Source of the DNA: Eggerthellaceae bacterium
GTDB taxonomy: Bacteria; Actinomycetota; Coriobacteriia; Coriobacteriales; Eggerthellaceae
Direction of reading: 5' to 3'
Length of the DNA: 64,000 nucleotides
Assembly: GCA_009782605.1 (NCBI GenBank)
Contig: WRIR01000005.1
Location: 61,737 to 125,736 of the forward strand
The position numbers and the translations under genes are program-made. This document shows, piece after piece, positions 7,996 to 16,351 of the stretch (positions are counted from its first letter, which is position 1; each line of letters begins with the position of its first letter). The notes under the pieces are model-generated. The model did no database searches, was not told the DNA's origin, and saw nothing but the letters and a program-made list of their open reading frames with translations.

Positions 7996-9621
7996 ATGGC
8001 AAAGGAAGATGTTTCACGTCGGAGTTTCTTGAAGGCGGCGGGAGTGGCAGCAGCAGGGATGGTTGCGGCCCCGGCACTCGCCTCCTGTACTCAGGCAAAG
8101 GCGGCTGCGGACACCTCCTGGTGGATGCCGGCGCAGTGGGATCGGGAAGTTGACATCGTCGTCGTCGGCACGGGCGGCGGCGGCCTGGTTGCCGGGCTGA
8201 CTGCGCAGGAAAACGGCGACGAGGTGCTGGTCCTCGAAAAGGCGCCAGAGGGCGAAGAGGGCGGCAACAGCCGCGTATGCGGGCAGCTCATCTACTGCCC
8301 CAAGAGCGTAAGTGGCGCCGTTGAGTACCAAAAGAACCTCAACGGCCTTTACCATGTGGACGAAGAGGTCTTGCAGGAATGGGCAGAGGCCATGGTGGCG
8401 CTTCCCGACCTCCTTACCGGCTATGGGGCAAACCTGGTCGAGTACGGCTCCATGAATCCCGAGTTCCCCGGTATGGGCGGCGAGGGCGTTGCACGGGTTT
8501 TCTACATCGATCAGCCCTTCTTTTCCTCGGCATGGAACTTCTTGAAGGAGATGGTCGACGACGAAGGCGTAGAAATCCTCTACGGCACCCCCGGCAGAAG
8601 GCTTATCCAAAATCCCGAGACTAGGGAAATCGTGGGCATCGTTGCCGGCGAAGAGGGCAGCGAGATACACATAAAGGCCCGCAAAGGCGTCCTGCTTGCC
8701 TGCGGGGGCTTCGAGAACAACCAAAGGATGGCCCGGGACTACCTGCCGGATATGACCACCGTCGCCCCTCTGGGAACCCCCTACAACACCGGCGACGGCA
8801 TCGTCATGGCCCAAGCAGTCGGGGCCGACCTGTGGCACATGAACAGCCTTGCGGGCCCCTACCTCGGGTTTAGGCACCCCGAACTGGAGATAGGGCTTGC
8901 CCCCACCATGGTCACCGTGAAGCATATCCTGGTGAACGGCGGCGGCAAGCGCTTTGTGAACGAGGACACGATATCCGACACAAAGCATGGGAAGATCGAA
9001 GTCAACGGCAGATGGGCCCACCTTCCCACCCCCCTGCCCGTCTACCAGATATTCGACGACACCAACTTCGACGCCACAGGCGTTTTCGCGGGGGTGCCTT
9101 TCATGACCTGGTCGGGAATCGTCGCAGGGATTGAATCAAAGGAAAACAATGATGAGGAGCTTGCGGCAGGGTGGATAACCCATGCAACGAGCATCGAAGA
9201 GCTTGCTGCCAAGATAAACCTTGACCCGGCAGTCCTCAAGGAGACCGTGGACACCTACAATGCCAATGCCGCGAACAACGTGGACCCCGACTTTGGCAGA
9301 GGGGCAGCGCGTGGAGGCCTCCTGATAGGCGAAGAGTCTGACGCATCCGATGCCTATGAGCTCCTTCCCCTGACGGGCCCGAATTACTACGCCATCGAGT
9401 TTTGTGCAACAATGCTCAACACCCAGGGAGGCCCTCGCCGAAACGGGAAAGGCCAGATCCTCGACACTGCCGGAAGCCCGATCCCTCGGCTGTATAGTAC
9501 TGGCGAGCTTGGTGCGCCCTACCCCTTCCTCTATAACGGGGGCGGAAACCTCGGCGAGACCATCGCGTTCGGACGCGTCGGTGCCAACGAGATCGCAAAA
9601 CTGGAAGCCTGGGACGCATAG
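7996..9621 (+). CDS. Tat-exported FAD-dependent reductase (fumarate-reductase flavoprotein-like)
   Basis: A 541-residue flavoprotein. It opens with a twin-arginine signal (SRRSFLK) and a lipobox-like ALASC. The FAD-binding dinucleotide fold DIVVVGTGGGGLVAG begins near residue 52, and the C-terminal NGGGNLGETIAFGRVGANE closes the FAD_binding_2 domain. The family transfers electrons from cytochromes to organic acceptors such as fumarate, urocanate or cinnamates; this acceptor is unknown. ATG 7996 follows GGAAGGGAG, so the upstream in-frame TTG at 7963 is discarded. The multihaem cytochrome gene 79 bp downstream is the likely electron donor, and the divergent AraC gene the likely regulator. Confidence 0.88.
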   Translation: MAKEDVSRRSFLKAAGVAAAGMVAAPALASCTQAKAAADTSWWMPAQWDREVDIVVVGTGGGGLVAGLTAQENGDEVLVLEKAPEGEEGGNSRVCGQLIYCPKSVSGAVEYQKNLNGLYHVDEEVLQEWAEAMVALPDLLTGYGANLVEYGSMNPEFPGMGGEGVARVFYIDQPFFSSAWNFLKEMVDDEGVEILYGTPGRRLIQNPETREIVGIVAGEEGSEIHIKARKGVLLACGGFENNQRMARDYLPDMTTVAPLGTPYNTGDGIVMAQAVGADLWHMNSLAGPYLGFRHPELEIGLAPTMVTVKHILVNGGGKRFVNEDTISDTKHGKIEVNGRWAHLPTPLPVYQIFDDTNFDATGVFAGVPFMTWSGIVAGIESKENNDEELAAGWITHATSIEELAAKINLDPAVLKETVDTYNANAANNVDPDFGRGAARGGLLIGEESDASDAYELLPLTGPNYYAIEFCATMLNTQGGPRRNGKGQILDTAGSPIPRLYSTGELGAPYPFLYNGGGNLGETIAFGRVGANEIAKLEAWDA

Positions 9622-9700
9622 GGCAGACGACAGGCTGTCGCCGACGGGGCCTACCAGCCCTGTCGGCGATGCTTCCACGACTTTCAAGGGGGATACTCTT

Positions 9701-10285
9701 ATGAAACGCCTAAGAATTACCATGGCCGCAGCGCTGGGCGTAGTCGTTGCCTTGGCGCTGGCTGCCTGTGCGCCGAACCAGGGCTCAAGCAGCCCTGCGG
9801 GAAGCACGGGCGATCCGGCAGCAGCCGTGGCCTGGTCGATCGATGTTGACTGCGGCACCTGCCACATTGCCGAACAGGCTTCCTACGGGCAGCCCGACTG
9901 CCTTGCGGGCAAGCACGCCGACAGCAGTTGCCTGAGCTGCCATGTTGACGCCGCTGCCCTGGAAGGCATACACGACAACAAGGCCTCAACGGACAAGATG
10001 CCGAGCAGGCTCAAAAAGACCGAGGTATTGGATGCGACATGCCTTGCCTGCCACTATGGGACAAAGGAGGCCCTTGCTGCCAATACTCCCGGGGTGAAGG
10101 TCACAGACGAGAACGGCACGGCGGTGAACCCCCACGACCTCCCGGCAACCGACGAGCATGGCCGTATCGTGTGCGGCAACTGCCATGTTCCGCACGAAGC
10201 CGCCCCCACCCAGACCCAGGCCGAAACCAAGTGCACAACCTGCCACCACCAAAACGTGTACGAGTGCCACACCTGCCATGACTGA
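9701..10285 (+). CDS. Six-haem c-type cytochrome lipoprotein
   Basis: A 194-residue exported protein with a lipoprotein signal (ALAACAP near residues 19-25) and six CXXCH haem-c sites: CGTCH, CLSCH, CLACH, CGNCH, CTTCH and CHTCH. Extra histidines (for example in the final CTTCHHQ) can serve as second axial ligands. It resembles the cytochrome-c3-like partners of extracellular FAD-reductases and probably carries electrons from the quinone pool to the flavoprotein encoded just upstream. A longer frame opens upstream inside the flavoprotein gene, but ATG 9701 follows AAGGGGGA and starts a clear signal peptide. Confidence 0.88.
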   Translation: MKRLRITMAAALGVVVALALAACAPNQGSSSPAGSTGDPAAAVAWSIDVDCGTCHIAEQASYGQPDCLAGKHADSSCLSCHVDAAALEGIHDNKASTDKMPSRLKKTEVLDATCLACHYGTKEALAANTPGVKVTDENGTAVNPHDLPATDEHGRIVCGNCHVPHEAAPTQTQAETKCTTCHHQNVYECHTCHD

Positions 10286-10479
10286 TTATGCAGAAGGTGC
10301 TGCTTCCTGCAATGCTTGCCGTCTGCCACCCCCTCCTCCTGCTTCGACCAAACCGGCAAGGCAACAAGCAAGGCAGAAACAGCGGAGGGTTTATGTCAGG
10401 TGCGGCCCCAGGCAAGGAAATTGTGAGGTACAATTCACCCGCAAGGTATTCTAGCCGTCTTTAGGAGAGGTCGTGAAAA

Positions 10480-11139
10480 ATGAGGAAGGTCTATTACCCA
10501 AGCTGTAAGCTCAATGAGTGGTTCCCGAACACCGCCCAGGCGGCAACCGAGTATATGGAGAAGCGTCAGGACGCGGTAATCGGCATGTGCTGCCGGGACG
10601 AGGACACCAAGGCCGGCCCCGACGACACAGCTGTATTCAACTGCAACACCTGCGCCATTTTCTTGGACGAGTGGAGCGACGCGGGCTCAAGCATCTCGAT
10701 CTATGAGCTGATCGACGGCGACCAGGGTTTCAGCTTCCCGGACCACCAGGGCAAGAGCATGGCGGTGCAGGACTGTTGGCGGTCGAACGACAGGCCGGAG
10801 ATTCACAAGGCGATACGCTCTTTGGCTGCAAAGATGAACATTCAGATTGTCGAGCTTGACGAGAGCGGCGCGGACTCTGTTTTCTGTGGCGAGGCGACCA
10901 TGATGCCGATGCCGCCGTATTATCCCGAATACGCCCCCGACCGCTTCGGCAAAAGCCTCCCCGACTGGGCATTCCAAGAGGTCGATCCCGAGGAACGCAA
11001 GGAGAAGATGAGGGCCTACGCCGCTGCGATTCCCGTGGACGACGTCATCTGCAACTGCGCCGGCTGCGTGTTCGGCATCCTTGTGGGCGGCAAACGCCCC
11101 TTCCACATCCTAGAGCTCGTCTTTGGGACAGAGAAGTAA
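10480..11139 (+). CDS. Cys-rich protein, HdrB/CCG-domain-like
   Basis: A 219-residue protein with ten cysteines: C9, C37-C38, C55xxC58, C99, C136 and C191xCxxC196. The start YYPSCKLNEW, the Cys-Cys pair and the later QDCWR recall the cysteine-rich domain of heterodisulfide reductase subunit B and related Fe-S oxidoreductases, but the spacing (C-x27-CC) is shorter than the usual CCG spacing. It probably binds an Fe-S cluster and takes part in thiol or electron transfer. A good ribosome site (AGGAGAGG) precedes ATG 10480. Its 3' end, with the terminator, is duplicated in inverted orientation at 16.2 kb. Function unproven. Confidence 0.6.
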   Translation: MRKVYYPSCKLNEWFPNTAQAATEYMEKRQDAVIGMCCRDEDTKAGPDDTAVFNCNTCAIFLDEWSDAGSSISIYELIDGDQGFSFPDHQGKSMAVQDCWRSNDRPEIHKAIRSLAAKMNIQIVELDESGADSVFCGEATMMPMPPYYPEYAPDRFGKSLPDWAFQEVDPEERKEKMRAYAAAIPVDDVICNCAGCVFGILVGGKRPFHILELVFGTEK

Positions 11140-11168
11140 GGCTTCGAGGTCGGTACGGCACCAATAAC

Positions 11169-11200
11169 AAAGGGGCCCGCTCGAAAGAGCGGGCCCCTTT
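11169..11200. terminator. Strong bidirectional terminator (copy A)
   Basis: A 14-bp perfect stem AAAGGGGCCCGCTC / GAGCGGGCCCCTTT with a GAAA tetraloop and A and T runs at each end. An identical stem occurs at 16190-16221 in the opposite context. Confidence 0.85.
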
Positions 11201-11278
11201 CGTGGCCGGATTGCTGAAAACGAATGCGGCTAGGCCGTCTTGGTGATGACCGTGTCCTTGGCCAAGGCCTAGTGTCAA

Positions 11279-11371
11279 GTGTCAGGGGGACGTATAACTT
11301 GACACACCCCTCCCCCAACACCTGCCCGTAGTGTCAACACCGGGGTGTCAAGTTATACGTCCCCCTGACAC
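11279..11371. repeat. Intergenic palindromic element R1
   Basis: Perfect 27-bp inverted arms at 11279-11305 and 11345-11371, each carrying the family core GGGGGACGTATAAC and ending in GTGTCA/TGACAC, enclose a 39-nt GC-rich centre. A further half-core (GTCCCCCTGACAC) follows at 11373-11385. Confidence 0.8.
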
Positions 11372-11434
11372 TGTCCCCCTGACACTCGTCCCTCTACCGC
11401 ACCGTCCGCAAGCTCGACGCCTAGCGGCCTGACC

Positions 11435-12496
11435 TTATTCGCCTATGTCGCCGTTGAGGTACTCGTTCAGCAGGGTGACCACTGCCGGCATCAGGCGCTC
11501 CGGCACAGTCTCTCCAATATGGTGCACCGGGCCTTTGCCGATGGCAAGCGTGCGCTTCTTGTCGTTCGAGAATATCTCCGCAGGGGCGAGCGGCTGCACC
11601 ACGGCGCTCTCCATCAAGTCGCGCGACCGGATTGCGCGGTTGGTGACGGCAAGCCCGTACACGCCGGCAAAGGTTGCGTCGGAGAGCGTGAAGACTATCT
11701 CTTCGGCTTCACCCATGTTCAGCTTTTCTGCAAGCTTCTTGAAATGCTTGGCGTGGTGCTGGTCCGTCCCGAGCCTAACGTGCCCGGCAAGGCCAAGCTC
11801 CATGACGCGCCTGGTCAGCGGCACCGGCCCCGTTTCTGCCGCGTCCGGCTGGCCGAGGCCTGCACGGAAGCCCGCCAGCGCCTCAAGGGTCAGGATTATC
11901 TCCGAGCGTATGACCCCTGCCATTTGCCCAGGGGTCGTGACCGACGCGAAGTTTATGCCAGCAGGGTTGTCCAGGCCGTCATAGTTAGACGGCTCGTTGC
12001 TGAGCTTTACGAGCTGCTCGATCCCGTCAGGGTCAAAGTCTGCCAAGACCCGCGAAGCGAATGCGCCCGCCCATCCCGGCTGGGCCTGGTCCGCCGCCGA
12101 GTACGCATAACGACGCGGCGGCTCGTCTCCGTAGAGGCTGACGGAGACATAGAGCGCACAGTCCGTCAAGAACATCCCCCACGAGTTTCGGGACGAGCCG
12201 AACCGCGCCTTCAGGTGAAAGCCGACGAACAAAAGCGGCACCTCGGAAAGACCCTCTACATAGTGTGCCCTTATCAGGTCGAACCACGCTTTGAAGAACT
12301 GCTCCGAGTTGTCAGACCACGGGTGCAGCGGGTCGTAGGCCGTGAACGCGAAGATCCCGAGCAGCGGCTTGAGCGGCGCTGTCGCCTCTGCCACGGCGTC
12401 CGACAACCTTTGAAAGCCGGCGACATCGACCTCAAGATGCCCTTCCCGTATCCAGTACTCCTCGAAGAATTCCTCAAACCCCACTGTGCTTGTCAA
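11435..12496 (-). CDS. Conserved-type hypothetical protein, 353 residues
   Basis: I do not recognise this protein. It has no signal peptide or clear membrane helix and is acidic and soluble-looking. The last 90 residues (from about EEIVFTLSDATFAGVYG) read like a small beta-rich domain of the bPH/GRAM kind, with alternating hydrophobic residues, but this is only an impression. The start is a TTG at 12496 with GGTGAAG upstream. It stands alone between the left chimeric repeat and the HigBA genes, in a segment that looks accessory. Confidence 0.6.
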   Translation of the reverse strand: MTSTVGFEEFFEEYWIREGHLEVDVAGFQRLSDAVAEATAPLKPLLGIFAFTAYDPLHPWSDNSEQFFKAWFDLIRAHYVEGLSEVPLLFVGFHLKARFGSSRNSWGMFLTDCALYVSVSLYGDEPPRRYAYSAADQAQPGWAGAFASRVLADFDPDGIEQLVKLSNEPSNYDGLDNPAGINFASVTTPGQMAGVIRSEIILTLEALAGFRAGLGQPDAAETGPVPLTRRVMELGLAGHVRLGTDQHHAKHFKKLAEKLNMGEAEEIVFTLSDATFAGVYGLAVTNRAIRSRDLMESAVVQPLAPAEIFSNDKKRTLAIGKGPVHHIGETVPERLMPAVVTLLNEYLNGDIGE

Positions 12497-12668
12497 TTCG
12501 CTTCACCGTCCTTCATCCTGTCGAGCAACCCGAAAGCGGCCTCCCTTTTGATTAGAAAATGAAAGGTACCACGAATGCACCAAAGTTTCTAGAGGCCGGG
12601 TGAGTGGCATGGAACGCCGTATGAAAACCTGTGCATCCACGAGCTGCCTGACAATAGGCAGCCTCTTG

Positions 12669-12980
12669 CTATACCGCTATGCTCTCAATGCATTCAAGCT
12701 CGCTACGGAGGTTGTTTTCTGCGTCCCATAGGTCAACGTTGCGCTGAAGGTTGAGCCAGGACTGCGGGGAGTCGCCGAAGAGCCGGGCCAGGCGCACGGC
12801 CATCTCGGTGCTCAAGCCCCTCCGCTCGCGTATAAGCTCGTTGACGCTTTGCCTTGACACGCCGATACGGCGGGCGAGCTCCCTTACGGTAAGGCTATAG
12901 TCCGGCATATACTCCTCACGAAGCATCTCCCCTGGGTGGGTCGGCCTGCGTTCGGTCATCATGTTGTTCTCAATACCCAT
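12669..12980 (-). CDS. higA: HigA-type antitoxin, XRE family
   Basis: A 103-residue protein with the HigA opening RPTHPGEMLREEYMPDYSLT and a helix-turn-helix (ELARRIGVSRQSVNELI) at about residues 34-50. HigA neutralises HigB and represses the operon. It lies 11 bp after higB, and its ATG follows AGGGGCG. The toxin-first order is typical of higBA. Confidence 0.88.
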   Translation of the reverse strand: MGIENNMMTERRPTHPGEMLREEYMPDYSLTVRELARRIGVSRQSVNELIRERRGLSTEMAVRLARLFGDSPQSWLNLQRNVDLWDAENNLRSELECIESIAV

Positions 12981-12991
12981 CGTTTCGCCCC

Positions 12992-13273
12992 TTAATGGTA
13001 GTCGCAGATCTCGACATCGTATGCGTTCCCCTCAAAATACCTGAAACAAATTCTCCATTGGCTGTTGACAGAAATTGAATACCGTCCTTTTTTGTCGCCG
13101 ACCAGTTCATGCAGCCTGTTCCTCGGCGGGTTCTTTAGCTGAAAGACTTCCTCCACGGTGTGTAGTCGGTCAAGTTTGCGAACCGCCCCCTTGATGATGC
13201 CCGGTGGAAATTTTCGGGACTTGCCCGTTCGGTAAAGTGTTTCCGTCTCTTTGTCGGCAAAAGAAATTATCAT
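12992..13273 (-). CDS. higB: HigB-type toxin, RelE/ParE superfamily mRNA interferase
   Basis: A 93-residue protein of the HigB/plasmid-maintenance killer family: MIISFADKETETLY at the start, LHELVGDKKGRYSISVNSQWRICF in the middle and a final VEICDYH. Family members cut mRNA on the ribosome. A longer frame opens upstream at 13345, but the domain starts at ATG 13273 and a palindromic operator lies right before it. The DNA of this pair is visibly more AT-rich than its neighbours, consistent with acquisition. Confidence 0.88.
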   Translation of the reverse strand: MIISFADKETETLYRTGKSRKFPPGIIKGAVRKLDRLHTVEEVFQLKNPPRNRLHELVGDKKGRYSISVNSQWRICFRYFEGNAYDVEICDYH

Positions 13274-13288
13274 ACACAAAAGATAACG

Positions 13289-13300
13289 TGTAACGTTACA
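13289..13300. promoter_or_regulatory. Palindromic operator before higBA
   Basis: TGTAACGTTACA is a perfect 12-bp palindrome ending 15 bp upstream of the higB start codon. HigA-family antitoxins bind such palindromes to repress their own operon; the link here is by position. Confidence 0.6.
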
Positions 13301-13471
13301 GATGTCAATTGCTTTCCTCAAAACCCTGGATACGAGGCACCCCACGGCGCTCTGGCGCCTGCTCGGCTTTCATCCCTGCGTGATGTTTTGGCGACTGCTA
13401 AAGCTAGGGAGCTCAAGCATGTCGTTATTTTTTTCTCAAGATGTCGGGGGGCGTATGGCCTGGCATCCGGG

Positions 13472-14266
13472 TTAAATCCCGAGTATCCGCTGTGCGTTTT
13501 CGCCGAGGATTGCGTCTTTTTCCTCCTGGGAGAGGGGCAGCGCTCGCAGCCGCTCTATTTCTTTGTCGGCGCAGCTCCAGGGCGAGTCGGAGGCGAAGAG
13601 TATCTTGTCGGCGCCGTGGTTTTTCACGATCCTCAGGAACTGCTCGGTGGAATAGTAGTCGAAGCCCATCGAGGTGTCCAGGTAGATGTCGGTTCCCACC
13701 AGGTATTCCTCGACCTCGTCCCACTGGGCGTGTCCTCCCAGGTGGGCAGCGATGATAGTGCCCCCCTGCATGGCCTTGACGACCCGCGCGAACTGCCGGG
13801 GGGAGCTTTTGAACGGGGGGTTGAAGCCGGGGTCCTCCCCCGCATGGTGCAGCAGTATCAGGCCCCGGCTCAGCGCATAGTCGTACACGGGGAGCATCTT
13901 TTCGTCGTCGACCTGGAAGCCCTGGTACTCCACGTGGAACTTGAGCCCCTTCAGGCCGAGGTCAACCACGAGGTCTATCTCTTTCTTGTAGTCCTTGCTG
14001 TGCGGGTAGATCGCGCCGAACGAGACCAGCCTATCCGAGCAGATGCCCTGCGCCCAGGCGTTTATCGTGTTCACCTGGGACGCCCTTGTTATCACCGGCT
14101 GGACGACCGACAGATCTATCCCCCACTCGTCCATGACGCCGACGAGGCCTGAAACGGTGCCGTCATGCACGGCCGGGTAGAGGTTGTCGATCTCGGCCAG
14201 GAGCTTCTCTATCGTCGTGGCGGCGATGGCGTCGGGGAAGGCGTGGGTGTGGAAGTCTATGATCAT
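13472..14266 (-). CDS. Amidohydrolase-family metal-dependent hydrolase (Amidohydro_2)
   Basis: A 264-residue TIM-barrel hydrolase. Metal ligands are visible as DFHTH (residues 4-8), LKFHVEYQ, LLHHAGE, AAHLGGH and a final FASDSPW aspartate. The family includes decarboxylases (ACMSD-like) and hydrolases of cyclic or aromatic acids; the substrate is not readable. ATG 14266 follows AGGAAT. It diverges from the second Tat FAD-reductase with a 162-bp shared control region, so the two probably act on related compounds, for example one trimming and one reducing an aromatic or unsaturated acid. That pairing is inference. Confidence 0.8.
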   Translation of the reverse strand: MIIDFHTHAFPDAIAATTIEKLLAEIDNLYPAVHDGTVSGLVGVMDEWGIDLSVVQPVITRASQVNTINAWAQGICSDRLVSFGAIYPHSKDYKKEIDLVVDLGLKGLKFHVEYQGFQVDDEKMLPVYDYALSRGLILLHHAGEDPGFNPPFKSSPRQFARVVKAMQGGTIIAAHLGGHAQWDEVEEYLVGTDIYLDTSMGFDYYSTEQFLRIVKNHGADKILFASDSPWSCADKEIERLRALPLSQEEKDAILGENAQRILGI

Positions 14267-14291
14267 TTCTATTCCTATTTCTTACATCGCT

Positions 14292-14323
14292 GATACGGGT
14301 ATCGCATAACAATTGTGTTGTGC
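14292..14323. promoter_or_regulatory. Two palindromes in the divergent amidohydrolase/FAD-reductase promoter region
   Basis: GATACGGGTATC (14292-14303) is a perfect 5-bp inverted repeat around GG. Next to it GCATAACA / TGTTGTGC (14304-14311 and 14316-14323) forms an imperfect palindrome. A TATTATAT run at 14341 could be the -10 for the plus-strand gene. No regulator gene is adjacent. Confidence 0.45.
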
Positions 14324-14428
14324 TCACTATCATTTATCCCTATTATATACGAGAGGAGCCGGCAGGGGAGCAGTTCCTCTGCGGCTCAAGGAGAGAGGTT
14401 CAAGGAGAGAAGAAGGAAGGGATGAGTT

Positions 14429-16132
14429 ATGCAAGAAGATATGAAAAAAGGAATTGACCGGCGAAGTTTTCTCAAGGGGGCCCTGGCAACAGGCGCAGTC
14501 GCAACGACGGCGATGATGACAGGGTGCAGTCCCAGCGGCAGCGGCGGGCAGTCGTCCACGGGCGACGGGGCGGGAGGCTCTGCGGCGAGCGGCGGCAAGC
14601 ATACGTGGGAGGTCGCCCCGAAGCCCATCACCGACATCGCGGAAACGAAGGACTACGACATCGTCATAGTCGGCTGCGGCCTGGCGGGCCTGTCGGCGGC
14701 GGAGGCGGCAGCGCGCAACGGCGCCAAGGTGGCAGTCCTTGAGCGTGCGGACGGCTTCCAGGTGCGCGGCGTCGACGTGGGCCACATCGGCAGCCAGTAC
14801 CACTTGAGGACCGGCTTCGACGTCGACCCGCGCCTGCCCGCGATGATGCTCCACCAGTGGGCGAACCAGACCACGAACTACAACCTCATCTACACCTGGG
14901 CCTCCCGTTCGGGCAAGGTCTTCGACTACATCGAGGGAATGGTCGACAAGTACGGCGTCTGGATGGTCCCGGCGCTTTCCGCAACCGCCAAGTCCACCTG
15001 GTACGACCTTCCCATGAAGTGGCGGGTACACCCTGACGCCGTGTCCTTCGTCAAGGGCGACGAGGACGGCATGGCACGGCCTGACGGCAACCTTTCCACC
15101 TACACCCTGGGCGAGTGCCTGTACGACTCGTCTTTGCAAAATGGGGCCGAGTACTTCTTCATGACCAAGGGGGAACAGCTCGTGGGAAATGCCGCCAGCG
15201 GTATTTCCGGCGTCATCGCCCTGGCCGAGGATGGCGGGTATGTCCAGTTCAATGCCTCCAAGGGCGTCATCCTGTGCACGGGCGACATTGCAGGTAACCA
15301 GGAAATGATCGATGCGTTCGCCCCCATCTGCAACCGCAGCGACAGCTTCATCTACACGCCGCCGGGCGGAAACACCGGCGACGCCATCACCATGGGATGC
15401 TGGGCGGGTGCCGCCATCTCGAAGAGTCCGGCCGCGCCGATGGTCCACCAGTTCACGCTGGACACCATCACCTTCAACCTGTCGTCGTTCATCATGTCGT
15501 GGCTGGCGGTCAACCAGAACGGGCAGCGCTACGGCGCCGAGATCCCCTTCGAGCCCTACCTGACCAATGCGCGCATGAACACGCCGGGCAGCATCGCGTG
15601 GTCCATCTGCGACAGCGACTACCCCACCTACATGAAGACGCAATGGCCGGACAAGCACGAGGTGTGGCTCGACGGCCTCCAGGAGGAAATGGACAGGCAG
15701 GCCGGGGTCGGCGGGCTCTTCAAGGCCGACACCCTTGAGGAACTTGCCGACATGATCGGCGTTCCTGCCGACACCTTTGTCGCCACGGTCGAGCGCTATG
15801 GCAGCATGTTCGACAAGGGGGAGGACACCGACTTCGACGTCCCCGCACGCTTCCTCTCCAAGATCCAGACACCGCCCTTCTACGCGATGCCCCTATACTG
15901 CAGCACGCTGGCGGTCTGCTTCGGTCTGCACGTCAACGACGACTCGCAGGTCTGCACGGAGGATGACGAGCCCATCGGGGGCCTGTTCGCCATCGGCAAC
16001 GCCCAGGGCGACTTCTTCGGGAACGACTACCCGGTCCACTTCCCCGGCATCAGCCAGGGCCGTTGCGTGACCTTCGGGCAGCTGGTCGGCGAGGCCTTGG
16101 CCAAGGACACGGTCATCACCAAGACGGCCTAG
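14429..16132 (+). CDS. Tat-exported FAD-dependent oxidoreductase (second)
   Basis: A 567-residue exported flavoprotein. It has a twin-arginine motif (DRRSFLK, residues 10-16), a lipobox-like MMTGC, then a Ser/Gly-rich linker (about 35-60). The FAD fold DIVIVGCGLAGLSAAEA starts near residue 74, with the C-terminal FAD block GGLFAIGNAQGDFF near 523. It is diverged from the flavoprotein at 8 kb and has no cytochrome gene beside it, so it may use a shared donor. ATG 14429 follows AGGAAGGGA. Its last 16 codons plus stop are duplicated in inverted orientation at 11.2 kb. Substrate unknown. Confidence 0.85.
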   Translation: MQEDMKKGIDRRSFLKGALATGAVATTAMMTGCSPSGSGGQSSTGDGAGGSAASGGKHTWEVAPKPITDIAETKDYDIVIVGCGLAGLSAAEAAARNGAKVAVLERADGFQVRGVDVGHIGSQYHLRTGFDVDPRLPAMMLHQWANQTTNYNLIYTWASRSGKVFDYIEGMVDKYGVWMVPALSATAKSTWYDLPMKWRVHPDAVSFVKGDEDGMARPDGNLSTYTLGECLYDSSLQNGAEYFFMTKGEQLVGNAASGISGVIALAEDGGYVQFNASKGVILCTGDIAGNQEMIDAFAPICNRSDSFIYTPPGGNTGDAITMGCWAGAAISKSPAAPMVHQFTLDTITFNLSSFIMSWLAVNQNGQRYGAEIPFEPYLTNARMNTPGSIAWSICDSDYPTYMKTQWPDKHEVWLDGLQEEMDRQAGVGGLFKADTLEELADMIGVPADTFVATVERYGSMFDKGEDTDFDVPARFLSKIQTPPFYAMPLYCSTLAVCFGLHVNDDSQVCTEDDEPIGGLFAIGNAQGDFFGNDYPVHFPGISQGRCVTFGQLVGEALAKDTVITKTA

Positions 16133-16351
16133 CCGCGTTCGTTTTCGGCAATCTGGCCACCGTCGGCTTTGCTGCCGCAAGGCCGGACGAAAGGGGCCCG
16201 CTCTTTCGAGCGGGCCCCTTTGTTATTGGTGCCGTACCGGCCTCGAAGCCTTATTTCTCTGTCCCAAAGACAAGCTCTAGGATGCGTCCCCCTGACACAC
16301 GCCCCCCGCTCCGCTAGGCGTCGAGCTTGCGGACGGTGCGGTAGAGGGACG
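16085..16351. repeat. Chimeric inverted duplication, right copy
   Basis: This is the partner of 11101-11425. It carries the end of the FAD-reductase, a 27-bp insertion around 16155-16183 not present in the left copy, the terminator (16190-16221), and a reversed fossil of the end of the Cys-rich gene (16233-16284, still encoding its final residues ELVFGTEK on the minus strand). A half palindromic core (CGTCCCCCTGACAC, 16285-16298) follows, then the end of the exporter gene. Confidence 0.85.
16190..16221. terminator. Strong bidirectional terminator (copy B)
   Basis: The same 14-bp stem as at 11169-11200, with loop TTTC. It separates the convergent FAD-reductase and ThrE genes. Confidence 0.85.

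Larger units (their letters stand above)
11101..11425. repeat. Chimeric inverted duplication, left copy
   Basis: Bases 11106-11200 (end of the Cys-rich gene plus terminator) match 16284-16190 on the opposite strand with only a few changes. Bases 11213-11269 match the opposite strand of the end of the second FAD-reductase gene (16094-16150) with two changes. Bases 11385-11425 match the end of the threonine exporter gene (16311-16351) exactly and inverted. A palindromic element (11279-11371) lies between the last two blocks. Three gene tails have thus been copied here from, or to, the 16 kb region. Confidence 0.85.

Noticed and set aside
10286..10479. Extra small gene between the cytochrome and the Cys-rich protein
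   Set aside because: Frames here are short, lack a ribosome site and read as Pro/Arg-rich noise; bases 10420-10470 look like an ordinary upstream region.
11101..16351. Active transposon or site-specific invertible element
   Set aside because: No transposase, integrase or invertase gene lies in the block; homologous recombination between the repeats is enough to explain it.
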